The notes under the pieces: generated by a model
What the model saw: only the letters and a program-made list of their open reading frames with translations
Database searches by the model: none
Told to the model about the DNA's origin: nothing
Shown: one piece after another, positions 35,000 to 44,806 of the stretch
Layout: every line of letters starts with the position of its first letter
How positions within the stretch are numbered: the stretch's first letter is position 1
From: Streptomyces sp. NRRL F-6676
Lineage (GTDB): Bacteria; Actinomycetota; Actinomycetes; Streptomycetales; Streptomycetaceae
Assembly (NCBI RefSeq): GCF_000725625.1
Contig: NZ_JOHS01000014.1
Span: forward strand, 124,001-188,000
Direction: 5' to 3'
Length of the DNA stretch: 64,000 nucleotides
Position numbers and translations under genes: made by a program

Positions 35000-36610
35000 C
35001 TAGTGCGACGTCCCCGCCGTCGCCGGCGGCAGCTCCGGCTCGACGCCCGCGTCGCCGACGTCCACCGTGTAGTCGTCCGCCGTCGTCTCGTCGACGCCCT
35101 CCGGCGCCTTCACCGCCCGCAGGACGAACGTCAGCACCACCGTCACCACCACGTTCAGCACGAACGCGGTCAGACCGATGTAGCCGATCTCCCCGATGCC
35201 GGGGATCTCGTCCGAGGACCCGCCGAAGTGCGCCTGCGTCGGCGAGGCCACCCCGTACGCGGCCACCGTGCCGTACACCATGCCGACCGCCCAGCCGGCC
35301 AGCAGCGCCCACCGGTGGAACCAGCGGGTGAACAGGCCGCCCACCAGCGCGGGGAACGTCTGGAGGATCCAGATGCCGCCGAGCAGCTGGAAGTTGATCG
35401 CCACCGTCTTGTCCATCGTCAGGACGAAGATCAGCGCGCCCACCTTGACCAGCAGCGAGACGAACTTGGAGACCTGGGCCTCCTGCTTCGGCGTCGCGTC
35501 CGGCTTGATGAAGTCCTTGTAGATGTTGCGGGTGAAGAGGTTCGCCGCCGCGATCGACATGATCGCCGCCGGCACCAGCGCGCCGATCCCGATGGCCGCG
35601 AAGGCCACACCCGCGAACCAGTCGGGGAACATGTTCTCGAACAGCTGCGGGATGGCCAGCTGGCCGTTCTTCACGCTGATCCCGTCCGCGATCGCCATGA
35701 AGCCCAGCAGCGCCAGCAGACCCAGCATCAGCGAGTACAGCGGCAGGATCGTGGTGTTGCGCCGGATCACCTCACGGCTGCGCGAGGACAGCGTCGCCGT
35801 GATCGAGTGCGGGTACATGAACAGCGCCAGCGCCGAGCCGAGCGCGAGCGTGGCGTACGTCCACTGTCCGCCCGCGGCCGGGATCACCCCGCCCGCCCCC
35901 GCCTTCGCGAACTTCTCGCCCGCCGAGGCGAAGATGTCGTCGAAGCCGCCGAGCTTGATCGGGATGTAGATGATCGCGACCGCGATGACGATGTAGATGA
36001 GCGCGTCCTTGACGAACGCGATCAGCGCGGGGGCCCGCAGTCCGGAGGAGTACGTGTACGCGGCCAGGACGCCGAAGGCGATCAGCAGCGGCAGGTCCTT
36101 CACGAACCAGTTGGTGTTCTCGCCGCCGCCCACGCCCATCACGTCCAGCACCGCCTGGATGCCGACGAGCTGGAGCGCGATGTACGGCATCGTCGCCAGG
36201 ATGCCGGTCACGGCCACCGCGAGCGAGAGTCCCTTGGAGCCGAACCGCCCGCGCACGAAGTCGGAGGTGGTGACGTACCCGTGCCGGTGGCTGACCGACC
36301 ACAGACGCGGCAGGAAGGTGAAGACCAGCGGGTACACCAGGATCGTGTACGGCACGGCGAAGAACCCGGAGGCGCCCGCCGCGTAGATCGCGGCCGGGAC
36401 GGCCACGAAGGTGTACGCGGTGTAGAGGTCGCCGCCCAGCAGGAACCAGGTGATCCAGGTGCCGAACGACCGTCCGCCCAGGCCCCATTCGTCCAGGCTG
36501 TGCTCGTTCTCGGCCTTGCGCCAGCGGGCCGCGAGGAAGCCCACCGCGGTGACCAGTACGAAGAAGAAGATGAAGACGCCGAGCGCGACGCCGTTCACGC
36601 CGTCCTTCAT
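35000..36610 (-). CDS. mctP: sodium:solute symporter, MctP-like monocarboxylate permease
   Basis: A 536-residue SSS-family transporter with 13 predicted membrane helices. Hallmarks: the N-terminal VFIFFFVLVTAVGFLAARW helix, EWGLGGRSFGTWITWFLLGGDLYTAYTF, and the Na+-site region GIGALVPAAIMSIAAANLFTRNIYKDF. It resembles MctP-type lactate/pyruvate/alanine carriers more than acetate ActP or proline PutP. Substrate by homology only. The ATG overlaps the upstream DUF3311 stop by 4 nt, the usual partner arrangement of this subgroup. The C-terminus is acidic (DETTADDYTVDVGDAGVEPELPP). Confidence 0.88.
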   Translation of the reverse strand: MKDGVNGVALGVFIFFFVLVTAVGFLAARWRKAENEHSLDEWGLGGRSFGTWITWFLLGGDLYTAYTFVAVPAAIYAAGASGFFAVPYTILVYPLVFTFLPRLWSVSHRHGYVTTSDFVRGRFGSKGLSLAVAVTGILATMPYIALQLVGIQAVLDVMGVGGGENTNWFVKDLPLLIAFGVLAAYTYSSGLRAPALIAFVKDALIYIVIAVAIIYIPIKLGGFDDIFASAGEKFAKAGAGGVIPAAGGQWTYATLALGSALALFMYPHSITATLSSRSREVIRRNTTILPLYSLMLGLLALLGFMAIADGISVKNGQLAIPQLFENMFPDWFAGVAFAAIGIGALVPAAIMSIAAANLFTRNIYKDFIKPDATPKQEAQVSKFVSLLVKVGALIFVLTMDKTVAINFQLLGGIWILQTFPALVGGLFTRWFHRWALLAGWAVGMVYGTVAAYGVASPTQAHFGGSSDEIPGIGEIGYIGLTAFVLNVVVTVVLTFVLRAVKAPEGVDETTADDYTVDVGDAGVEPELPPATAGTSH

Positions 36611-36900
36611 TCCGCCGCACCTCCCTTCGAGGAGGCCGACGAGGCCGCGGCCGCGTCACGGGAGGCCCGCCCGCGCTGGTCGAACTGCCACAGCTTGTAG
36701 GCGGTCACCGTCAGCACGGTCGAGAGGAGCACCCACAGCATCTGGTACCAGTAGAAGAACGGGATGCCGATGAACGTCGGGTCGGTCTTGGCGTATGAAC
36801 CGACCCACAGCATCGCCACGAACGGCGCGACGAGGCAGAGGCCGATGGCGACCCGCAAGGGCGTCACCACCCCTCTGCCGACTCCTGGGGCATCTGACAT
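36607..36900 (-). CDS. DUF3311 small membrane protein
   Basis: A 97-residue protein with two membrane helices (VAIGLCLVAPFVAMLWVGSY and FFYWYQMLWVLLSTVLTVTAY) separated by KTDPTFIGIP. This is the DUF3311 pattern: short proteins encoded directly upstream of SSS symporters, presumably an accessory subunit. ATG 36900 (MSDAPGVGRGV) has GGAG 7 nt upstream and is preferred over a TTG at 36927. The 4-nt overlap with the symporter gene indicates coupled translation. Confidence 0.85.
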   Translation of the reverse strand: MSDAPGVGRGVVTPLRVAIGLCLVAPFVAMLWVGSYAKTDPTFIGIPFFYWYQMLWVLLSTVLTVTAYKLWQFDQRGRASRDAAAASSASSKGGAAE

Positions 36901-37057
36901 GTGCGGCTCCGTCCCCTCGCTGGTCAACCGGGCAATGCGGAGGGAAAATCTAGGTCACCGCGTCCAGGGAACGGAACCCTTGTCCGCATAACGGTTGGGG
37001 AAGGCAACGAAAGGGGGACAGGTGGTGACGGTAGGTGACGCCCCCCCGTCGGCCCGC

Positions 37058-37870
<813 letters not shown>

Positions 37871-37979
37871 TCACGGCTCACATCGTGGCACGGCTTCGTG
37901 TGGGTGACTCCACACGTTCCGTGAGGGGATCCCGCGCACGCGTGCCGGGGACCTCCTCTGTATACCGTCAGCCGCCCAC

Positions 37980-37995
37980 GGTGGTCTAGTCCACC
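37980..37995. promoter_or_regulatory. dre-type DasR operator, distal dasA site
   Basis: GGTGGTCTAGTCCACC matches 12 of 16 positions of the dre consensus and is itself almost palindromic (CGGTGG TCTAGT CCACCG). Confidence 0.75.
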
Positions 37996-38175
37996 GTCCG
38001 CCCTGTGGGCCGCCCTGTGGTCCACCCAGTGGTACACCCGCCGGAACCGCTGCCGACCTGGCCTTTTCGCATCCTTCCTACGTAAAGGTTCTTGCATATG
38101 TAGGTCCCATAACGGACGCCTCGCGCGGGCTCCGACGCCCTTGACACTCCTATTGGTCCGGGCCAAGCTCCCCCT

Positions 38176-38191
38176 ACTGGTCTACACCACT
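38176..38191. promoter_or_regulatory. dre-type DasR operator, proximal dasA site
   Basis: ACTGGTCTACACCACT matches the dre consensus ACTGGTCTAGACCACT at 15 of 16 positions, 115 nt before the dasA start. Another half-site (ACTGGACCAGGT) follows directly. Confidence 0.9.
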
Positions 38192-38306
38192 GGACCAGGT
38201 CCCGGCCCCACGGGCAACGCACGTACGCGGCACGTCGCCGCGCAGCACTTCGTCGCGGCACGCCGAGGGGGACAGGGGGGTTCGTGGCATCCCTGAGGAG
38301 GGTGGC

Positions 38307-39587
38307 GTGAAGCGCAAGCTGACAGCCGCGATCGGTATCGCGGGCATGATGGTCTCCATCGCGGCGTGCGGGGGCAGTGACGACGGGGACTCGGCCAAGG
38401 GCGCGGACGCCAAGGAGCTGACCGTCTGGCTCACGGTGGACGCGCAGAACAACTGGCCGGCGCTGGTCAAGGCCGCCGACAAGGCGGTGCAGAAGAAGCA
38501 CCCCGGCATCAAGATCAAGCACGAGTACTACGGCTGGCCCGACAAGAACACCAAGCTCGACGCCGTCCTCGCCACCGACAAGGCGCCGGACGTGGTCGAG
38601 ATGGGCAACACCGAGATGCTCGGCTACATGGTCAAGGGCGCCTTCGCCCCCGTCGACGCGGCGAAGTTCGACAACTCCGACGCCTGGCTGGACGGTCTGA
38701 AGGCCTCCGTCACCTACGAGGGCAAGACCTACGGCGTGCCGTACTACGCCGGCGGCCGTGTCGCCAACTGGCGCAAGGACGTGGCGGCTTCGGTCGGTGT
38801 CAAGACGCCCCCGAAGACGTACAAGGAGCTGACCGCCGCCCTCGACAAGATCCAGAAGAAGGAGGGCTCGAAGTTCAGCGCCTGGTACCAGCCCACCCGT
38901 GACTGGTACGCGGCCATGTCCTTCGTCTACGACGCGGGCGGCTCCATCGCCAAGGAGGACGGCGGCACCTGGAAGGCCAACCTCTCCTCGCCCGAGTCCC
39001 TCAAGGGCCTGGGCGAGTTCAAGAACGTCGTCGACACGTACATGCACGGCGACAAGACGAAGGACGAGTCCGACCGTTACATCGTCTACGGCCAGGGCAA
39101 GTCGGCGATGATCTTCGGAGCGGCGTGGGAGGGCGCGACCTCGGCCGACCCGAAGAACGACAAGACCGGCAAGCTCAAGGACAACCTCGAGAACTTCGTG
39201 ATGCCGGGTCCGTCCGGCAAGAACATGCCCGTCTTCCTGGGCGGTTCGGACCTCGCGATCCCGGTGAAGTCCAAGGCGCAGGGCGTCGCCGCCGAGTGGA
39301 TCAACGCGTTCACCGGCAAGGACGGCCAGAAGGGTCTGATCGCCAAGGGCAACCTGCCCAACAACAAGACCGACCTCGCGACCCTGAAGGACGACCCGGC
39401 CACCGCGGTCCCGGCCACCGCGGCCGAGTCCAACTGGTTCGTGCCGATGGCGCCCGGCTGGGGTCAGGTCGAGAAGGCGCAGGTGCTTCAGACGATGCTC
39501 CAGAACATCGGCACCGGCAAGAAGTCCGTCGAGGCCGCCGCCAAGGAGGCGGACACCGCGATCGACAAGGTCATCAACACGAAGTGA
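38307..39587 (+). CDS. dasA: DasA, chitobiose-binding lipoprotein of the DasABC importer
   Basis: A 426-residue extracellular solute-binding protein (family 1). A lipoprotein signal ends at SIAAC with Cys21. The body carries the family motifs (DVVEMGNTEMLGYMVKGAFAPVD, DGLKASVTYEGKTYGVPYYAGG, AMIFGAAWEGATS, AAEWINAFTGKDGQKGLIAKGN). It captures N,N'-diacetylchitobiose for DasBC; the ATPase is MsiK, encoded elsewhere. GTG 38307 has GAGGAGG five nt upstream. Repression by DasR through the upstream dre sites is expected. Confidence 0.96.
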   Translation: MKRKLTAAIGIAGMMVSIAACGGSDDGDSAKGADAKELTVWLTVDAQNNWPALVKAADKAVQKKHPGIKIKHEYYGWPDKNTKLDAVLATDKAPDVVEMGNTEMLGYMVKGAFAPVDAAKFDNSDAWLDGLKASVTYEGKTYGVPYYAGGRVANWRKDVAASVGVKTPPKTYKELTAALDKIQKKEGSKFSAWYQPTRDWYAAMSFVYDAGGSIAKEDGGTWKANLSSPESLKGLGEFKNVVDTYMHGDKTKDESDRYIVYGQGKSAMIFGAAWEGATSADPKNDKTGKLKDNLENFVMPGPSGKNMPVFLGGSDLAIPVKSKAQGVAAEWINAFTGKDGQKGLIAKGNLPNNKTDLATLKDDPATAVPATAAESNWFVPMAPGWGQVEKAQVLQTMLQNIGTGKKSVEAAAKEADTAIDKVINTK

Positions 39588-40008
39588 CCCGGCAGGGCCC
39601 CGTCGACGGCGACGGGGCCCCGCCCGGCGTGCGCGGCAGGCCCCGCGCGCCGGGCGGGCGGCGAGGGGCGACCGCCGAGCGCCGGGCACCCCGGGCGGCC
39701 GTACGGCACGGGGGTCCGTACGGCCGCGGGGGCGCCCCCGCGGGGCGGACGGCGGACCGGCACCAGTGCTGGCGAGGGGGGGCGCCGCCCGCGCTGCCGA
39801 CCGGGGCCGCCGGGAGCGGCCCGCCCGGCTCCGGCCGGAGCCTCGCGAGGGCTTCGCCCGGGCCGTGGGCCGCTGGAGGACCCTGTGCGGCCGTACCGCC
39901 ACCGCAGGACCCCGTGCGGCCGTACCGCCCCCGCAGGACCGCCCGGCCCCGTCGGGGCCGTACCCCGCACGACCCCGTACGACCTGAGGGACCGCTGAGG
40001 AGCGCGCG
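39588..40008. other. long dasA-dasB spacer with repeats
   Basis: A 421-bp very GC-rich spacer splits the das operon. It has the post-dasA hairpin (next entry), repeated GCGGCCGTACCG/CGTACGGCCGC elements near 39705-39730 and 39885-39920, and no ORF that I can support. Such a spacer could uncouple dasA (needed in excess) from dasBC. Confidence 0.6.
39595..39620 (+). terminator. post-dasA hairpin (attenuator or 3' stabiliser)
   Basis: GGGCCCCGTCG / CGACGGGGCCC form an 11-bp perfect stem with an ACGG loop, 8 nt after the dasA stop inside the operon. In binding-protein operons such hairpins raise the ratio of binding protein to permease. Confidence 0.65.
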
Positions 40009-40998
40009 ATGAGTGCCGCCAACACCACCACCCCTGCCAAGGTGCCGCCCCCGCGGCAGGCGCCACCACCACCGGACGTCCCGGGCCGTCCCCGCAAGCC
40101 GCGTGCGGCGGCCGGGGCCGCCGTGCCCTGGGGACTGCTCGCGCCCTGTCTGCTGGTCCTCGTCGTCGTCCTCGGCTATCCGCTGGTCCGTCTGGTCACG
40201 CTCTCCTTCCAGAAGTTCGGCCAGTCGCAGCTGTGGGGCTTCCAGCCGGCCGAGTCCGTCGGCTTCGACAACTTCGCCACCGTGCTCGGCGACAGCGAGT
40301 TCTGGGCGGTCGTCGTCCGCACCATCGTCTTCGCCGGCGGCAGCGTGATCTTCACGATGGTCGTCGGCATGCTGATCGCCCTGCTGCTCCAGCGGGTCTC
40401 CGGCTGGGTGAAGACGCTGGTCAACATCGCCCTCGTGGCCAGCTGGGGCATGCCCGTCATCGTGGCCACCACCGTCTTCAAGTGGCTGTTCGACTCCGAC
40501 TACGGCGTCTTCAACGCACTGCTGAGCAGGCTCCCCGGCGTCGACCTGGTCGGCCACAACTGGTTCGCCAGCGGACCGCAGGGCCTCGCCGTGATCATGC
40601 TGCTCGTGGTGTGGGGCGCGGTGCCGTTCGTCGTCATCACCCTCGGCGCCGGACTCACCCAGGTGCCCAAGGAGATGGAGGAGGCGGCCCGCCTGGACGG
40701 CGCCGGCGCGTGGGGCGTCTTCCGTTACGTCACGCTGCCGATCCTCAAGCCGATCATCGTGATGCTGACGACCCTCTCCGTCATCTGGGACATGGGCGTC
40801 TTCCCCCAGGTGTTCGTCATGCGCAACGGCCACCCGGAGGCCGAGTTCCAGGTCCTCACCACGTACTCCTACGACAAGGCGTTCGTGGTCAACGACTACG
40901 GCCAGGGCTCCGCGATCGCCCTGGTCACCGTGGTGCTGCTGCTCGGCGTCGTCGCCGTCTACATGCGCCAGATGCTGAAGATCGGAGAGGTCGAATGA
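40009..40998 (+). CDS. dasB: DasB, ABC sugar permease subunit
   Basis: A 329-residue permease. A Pro-rich cytoplasmic N-terminus (about 40 residues) is followed by six helices (LLAPCLLVLVVVLGYPLVRL, VIFTMVVGMLIALLLQRV, LAVIMLLVVWGAVPFVVITL, AIALVTVVLLLGVVAVY). The ATPase-contacting EAA loop is EEAARLDGAGAWGVFRYVTLPILKP. It is the MalF-like half of the DasABC importer for chitobiose. GAGGAG lies 6 nt before the ATG. The stop overlaps dasC (ATGA). Confidence 0.95.
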   Translation: MSAANTTTPAKVPPPRQAPPPPDVPGRPRKPRAAAGAAVPWGLLAPCLLVLVVVLGYPLVRLVTLSFQKFGQSQLWGFQPAESVGFDNFATVLGDSEFWAVVVRTIVFAGGSVIFTMVVGMLIALLLQRVSGWVKTLVNIALVASWGMPVIVATTVFKWLFDSDYGVFNALLSRLPGVDLVGHNWFASGPQGLAVIMLLVVWGAVPFVVITLGAGLTQVPKEMEEAARLDGAGAWGVFRYVTLPILKPIIVMLTTLSVIWDMGVFPQVFVMRNGHPEAEFQVLTTYSYDKAFVVNDYGQGSAIALVTVVLLLGVVAVYMRQMLKIGEVE

Positions 40999-41903
40999 GT
41001 GCGACCGCCCTGCCCTCGAAGACCACCGCCGGTCCGGGAGCCACCGGGCCCAAAGCCGCCGGACGGCCCGCCGCGCCCCGGCGCGCGCGGCGCGCCAAGG
41101 CCGGCTGGAACGTCCTCGGGCTGCTGGTCTTCGTGATCGTCGGCTTCCCGGTCTACTGGATGCTCAACACGGCGGTGAAGCCCGCCAAGGACGCCATCGA
41201 CCCCGACCCCAGCCTGCTGCCGACCGGGCTGACCCTGTCCAACTTCCGCCGCGCGCTGGACATCGCCGACTTCTGGGGACCGGTCGGCCGCAGCCTGATC
41301 GTCTCCCTGACCGTGGTGCTCATCGGCATCGCCGTCGGCATGCTGGCCGCGCTCGCCATCTCCCGGTTCGCCTTCCGCGGCCGCAAGGTGGTCATCGTCG
41401 CGATCCTGGCGGTGCAGATGATCCCGCTGGTCGCCATGATCATCCCGGTCTTCCTGCTCCTCAACGACCTTGACCAGTACGACAAGCTGTCCGGTCTGAT
41501 CCTCACGTATCTGACCTTCATCCTCCCGTTCACGGTCTGGACCCTGCGCGGCTTCATCGTCAACATCCCGCGCGAACTGGAGGAGGCGGCCATGGTCGAC
41601 GGCTGCTCCCGCACCGGCGCGTTCGTCCGCGTGGTCTTCCCGCTGCTCGCGCCCGGGCTGGTCGCCACCTCCGTCTACGGCTTCATCCAGGCGTGGAACG
41701 AGTACCTCTACGCCCTGATGCTGATGAGCCAGCAGAAGCAGACCGCGACCGTCTGGCTCGCCAACTTCACCACCAAGCACGGCACGGAATACGCCCCCAT
41801 GATGGCCGGAGCCACCATGATGGCCATACCGATCGTCGTGCTCTTCCTCCTCGTCCAGCGCAAGATGGCCGCGGGTCTCACCGCGGGCGCCGTGAAGGGA
41901 TAA
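40995..41903 (+). CDS. dasC: DasC, ABC sugar permease subunit
   Basis: A 302-residue MalG-like permease. A basic, Ala/Pro-rich N-terminus of 35 residues is followed by six helices (VLGLLVFVIVGFPVYWML, LIVSLTVVLIGIAVGMLAAL, VVIVAILAVQMIPLVAMIIPVF, LVATSVYGFIQAWNEYLYAL, MMAIPIVVLFLLVQ). The EAA loop is EEAAMVDGCSRTGAFVRVVFPLLAPG. It pairs with DasB to carry chitobiose inward. The start overlaps the dasB stop. Confidence 0.95.
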   Translation: MSATALPSKTTAGPGATGPKAAGRPAAPRRARRAKAGWNVLGLLVFVIVGFPVYWMLNTAVKPAKDAIDPDPSLLPTGLTLSNFRRALDIADFWGPVGRSLIVSLTVVLIGIAVGMLAALAISRFAFRGRKVVIVAILAVQMIPLVAMIIPVFLLLNDLDQYDKLSGLILTYLTFILPFTVWTLRGFIVNIPRELEEAAMVDGCSRTGAFVRVVFPLLAPGLVATSVYGFIQAWNEYLYALMLMSQQKQTATVWLANFTTKHGTEYAPMMAGATMMAIPIVVLFLLVQRKMAAGLTAGAVKG

Positions 41904-41912
41904 CGCCACCCG

Positions 41913-43403
41913 ATGACGACTTTCGCCAGCGGCACCGACACTCTCACGCGCGACGCCCTCACGGTCCTGCAACCCGGGTTCACCGGGACGACCGCCCCCG
42001 ACTGGCTGCTGCGCCGGCTCGGCGAGGGGCTCGCCTCGGTCGGCCTCTTCGGCCGCAACATCGCCTCGCCCGCACAGCTGGCCGCCCTCACCGCCCAGCT
42101 GCGCGCCGAGCGCGACGACGTCCTTGTCGCGATCGACGAGGAGGGCGGTGACGTGACCCGCCTGGAGGTCCGCACCGGTTCCTCCTTCCCCGGCAACCAC
42201 GCCCTCGGCGCCGTCGACGACGTCGAACTGACGACCGAGGTGGCGCGCGAACTCGGCCGCCGGCTGGCCGCCTGCGGCGTCAACCTCAACTGGGCGCCCT
42301 CCGCGGACGTCAACTCCAACCCCGCCAACCCTGTCATCGGCGTCCGCTCCTTCGGCGCCGACCCGGAGCTGGTGGCCCGGCACACCGCCGCGTACGTCAC
42401 CGGGTTGCAGTCCGCCGGGGTCGCCGCCTGCACCAAGCACTTCCCCGGGCACGGCGACACCGCGGTCGACTCCCACCTCGCGCTGCCGCGCATCGACGCG
42501 GACCCGACGGTCCTGCGGGAGCGCGAACTCGCCCCGTTCCGGGCCGCGATCGGCGCGGGCACGAAGGCCGTGATGAGCGCCCACATCCTGGTCCCGGCCC
42601 TGGACGCGCAGCGCCCGGCGACCCTGTCCGGCGGCATCCTGACCGACCTGCTGCGCAAGGAACTCGGCTACGAGGGCCTGATCGTCACCGACGGCATGGA
42701 GATGCGGGCGATCGCCGCGACGTACGGCATCGAACGGGGCAGCGCCCTCGCGATCGCGGCCGGCGCGGACGCCATCTGCGTGGGCGGGGGGCTCGCCGAC
42801 GACGAGACGGTACGGCGGCTGCGGGACGCCCTGGTGGACGCGGTGCGCACCGGCGCGCTCGCCGAGTCCCGGCTGGCGGACGCGGCCCGGAGGGTGCGGG
42901 AGCTGGCGGGGTGGACGGCGGGGGCGGCGGCTCCCGCCGCGGAGGACTCCGGCGCGGACATCGGCCTGGTCGCCGCCCGCCGCGCGCTCACCGTCACCCG
43001 GTCACCGGACTTCGCCCCGCTGACCGAGGCCCCGTACGTCGCCGCGTTCACGCCCGTCGCCAACATCGCGGTGGGCGACGAGACGCCGTGGGGTGTGGCG
43101 GCGGAGCTGGCCCGGCTGCTGCCGGGCACGGAGACGGGGACGTTCGCGGGGGAGACGGCGGGAGCGGACGCGCTGGCGGCGGCGGGTGGACGGCGCGTGG
43201 TCGCAGTGGTCCGCGACGAGCACCGGTATCCGTGGATGGGGGAGGCGGTACGGACGCTGCTGGCCGCCCGCCCGGACACGGCGGTGGTCGAGATGGGCGT
43301 CCCCCAGGCCGCCCCCCGCGCCACGCTCCACATCGCGACACACGGTGCGGCAAGGGTCTGCGGCATCGCCGCGGCGGAAGCCCTCCTGGCTCCGTCGGCC
43401 TGA
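41913..43403 (+). CDS. dasD: DasD, GH3 beta-N-acetylhexosaminidase (NagZ-like)
   Basis: A 496-residue cytoplasmic GH3 enzyme. The NagZ loop KHFPGHGDTAVDSH (175-188) supplies the His-Asp acid/base dyad (His180, Asp182). The nucleophile is Asp260 in LIVTDGMEM. IDEEGGDVTRL binds substrate. The C-terminal 170 residues form a second domain that single-domain NagZ lacks (YVAAFTPVANIAVGDETPWG, VEMGVPQ). It hydrolyses imported chitobiose to GlcNAc. It follows dasC by 9 nt. There is no signal peptide, consistent with intracellular action. In S. coelicolor nagB lies next; here a module of about 9 kb intervenes. Confidence 0.92.
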   Translation: MTTFASGTDTLTRDALTVLQPGFTGTTAPDWLLRRLGEGLASVGLFGRNIASPAQLAALTAQLRAERDDVLVAIDEEGGDVTRLEVRTGSSFPGNHALGAVDDVELTTEVARELGRRLAACGVNLNWAPSADVNSNPANPVIGVRSFGADPELVARHTAAYVTGLQSAGVAACTKHFPGHGDTAVDSHLALPRIDADPTVLRERELAPFRAAIGAGTKAVMSAHILVPALDAQRPATLSGGILTDLLRKELGYEGLIVTDGMEMRAIAATYGIERGSALAIAAGADAICVGGGLADDETVRRLRDALVDAVRTGALAESRLADAARRVRELAGWTAGAAAPAAEDSGADIGLVAARRALTVTRSPDFAPLTEAPYVAAFTPVANIAVGDETPWGVAAELARLLPGTETGTFAGETAGADALAAAGGRRVVAVVRDEHRYPWMGEAVRTLLAARPDTAVVEMGVPQAAPRATLHIATHGAARVCGIAAAEALLAPSA

Positions 43404-43627
43404 TCGAGGGCAGGAGAACCACGGGGGCACGGGCGGAGCAGCGCCCGCGCGCGCCCGACCGCCGGCCCCGTCCTGCACGCCCCGTCCTATACGCCCCGCC
43501 GGGCCGCGCCCCGGCGGGGCGCAGACGTGCTCCCGCGCCCCGCACGGCCCGCGGCGTGGCGCTCACCGACCATGTCCCGGCGCTGGTTCCCGAACTGATG
43601 TCCCAACTGGTCCCGCACAGACCGTTG

Positions 43628-43665
43628 ACTGGTACATCCAACGCCTGCATCCTATAGGAAATAGG
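43628..43665 (+). promoter_or_regulatory. putative operator/promoter region of the C4-sugar operon
   Basis: TTGACT at 43625 could be a -35. It overlaps ACTGGTACATCCAACG (43628-43643), whose first half is a perfect dre half-site (10/16 overall). CCTAT-AGGAA-ATAGG (43651-43665) is a 5-5-5 inverted repeat ending 15 nt before the first gene. Either could bind DasR or the GntR/FCD protein encoded at 50042. Confidence 0.35.
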
Positions 43666-43680
43666 AAAGGCGGATGCACC

Positions 43681-44610
43681 TTGTACAGCGCGGACACCTG
43701 GCCGATCGCCGCGGCCCTGCTCCAGTTCCCCCATCACCTCCCCGACGGGCGCACCACACACGACCAGACCACCGAGGAATGGGCCCGGACCCTGCGCGAG
43801 GTGGCCGGCGCCGGTTTCTCCGAGGTGGATCTGACCGACAGCTGGGTGCGACCCGGTGACCTGGACCGCGCCCGGCTGGCGGAGCTGAAGGGCGCACTGG
43901 CCGCGGCGGGGCTCGTCGCGCCGGCGATCTCGGCGATCAGGTGCAGCGTCATCGACCCGGTCGACGGCGACGACAACCTCGCCTACTCGCACCGCACCAT
44001 CGACGCGGCGGCCGAACTCGGCGTACCGGTGGTCTCCTTCGGCCTGCATCGGCCGCTCACCCCCGAGCAGCGGCGGGTGCTGTGGTTCTGGACCGTGCCC
44101 GGGCCCAAGGACCCGGAGGGCGACCGCGACACCTGGCAGAAGGCGGTGACCCGGCTGCGCGAACTGGCCGACCACGCCGCCGGGGTGAACGTCGCCCTGA
44201 CGCTGGAGATGTACGAGGACACCTACCTCGGCACCGCCGACTCCGCCGTCGCCCTGCTCACCGACATCGCCCGCGACAACGTCGGCCTCAACCCCGACCT
44301 GGGCAATCTGCTGCGCATGCAGCGGCCCGTCGAGTCGTGGGAGTCGATGGTCGAGAAGACCCTGCCGCACGCCAACTACTGGCACGTCAAGAACTACTAC
44401 CGCAGCGAGGACCCGGCCTCCGGCACGGTCCTGACCGCGCCCGCGCCACTGGAGTCGGGCTTCATGAACTACCGCAAGGCCGTGCGGTTCGCGCTGGAGA
44501 ACGGCTACACCGGCGCGTTCTGCGTGGAGCACTACGGCGGTGACGGCCTGAGCGTCTCGGCCACCAACCGGGACTATCTGCGCCGCGTCATCGCGGCCGC
44601 GGCCGTCTGA
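43681..44610 (+). CDS. TIM-barrel sugar-phosphate isomerase/epimerase (candidate LerI-like)
   Basis: A 309-residue xylose-isomerase-like TIM barrel (AP endonuclease 2 superfamily). Metal-ligand strands are visible: VALTLEMYEDTYLG (Glu), DNVGLNPDLGNLL (Asp), ANYWHVKNYY (His), and a late Glu in AFCVEHYGGDG. Neighbours (DhaK-type kinase, RpiB homologue) match L-erythrulose pathways, in which LerI of this superfamily converts L-erythrulose 1-phosphate to D-erythrulose 4-phosphate. That assignment is inference. The start is taken as TTG 43681 with AAGG about 12 nt upstream, because no ATG or GTG fits the conserved N-terminus. Confidence 0.75.
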   Translation: MYSADTWPIAAALLQFPHHLPDGRTTHDQTTEEWARTLREVAGAGFSEVDLTDSWVRPGDLDRARLAELKGALAAAGLVAPAISAIRCSVIDPVDGDDNLAYSHRTIDAAAELGVPVVSFGLHRPLTPEQRRVLWFWTVPGPKDPEGDRDTWQKAVTRLRELADHAAGVNVALTLEMYEDTYLGTADSAVALLTDIARDNVGLNPDLGNLLRMQRPVESWESMVEKTLPHANYWHVKNYYRSEDPASGTVLTAPAPLESGFMNYRKAVRFALENGYTGAFCVEHYGGDGLSVSATNRDYLRRVIAAAAV

Positions 44611-44806
44611 CCGACAGGGCGACGCGTTCGGCGCGGCCGGTTCCGGCGCGGCCGTGCCCCTGCTCGTCGCCGTGCCTCCCGCCCGAGCGGCCCCGCCCCG
44701 GCACGTCCTGACCGCGAGCGCGGTGCGGGCCGGCGCCCGGTCCCGGCCCCCTCACGCCCGGTTCCGCCCGCAGGCGGACACCCACGACGAAGTGGAGACC
44801 CTCTCG

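Noticed and set aside
43674..43859. ATG at 43674 as the start of the isomerase gene
   Set aside because: It is in a different frame and reaches a stop after 61 codons. The isomerase frame begins at TTG 43681.
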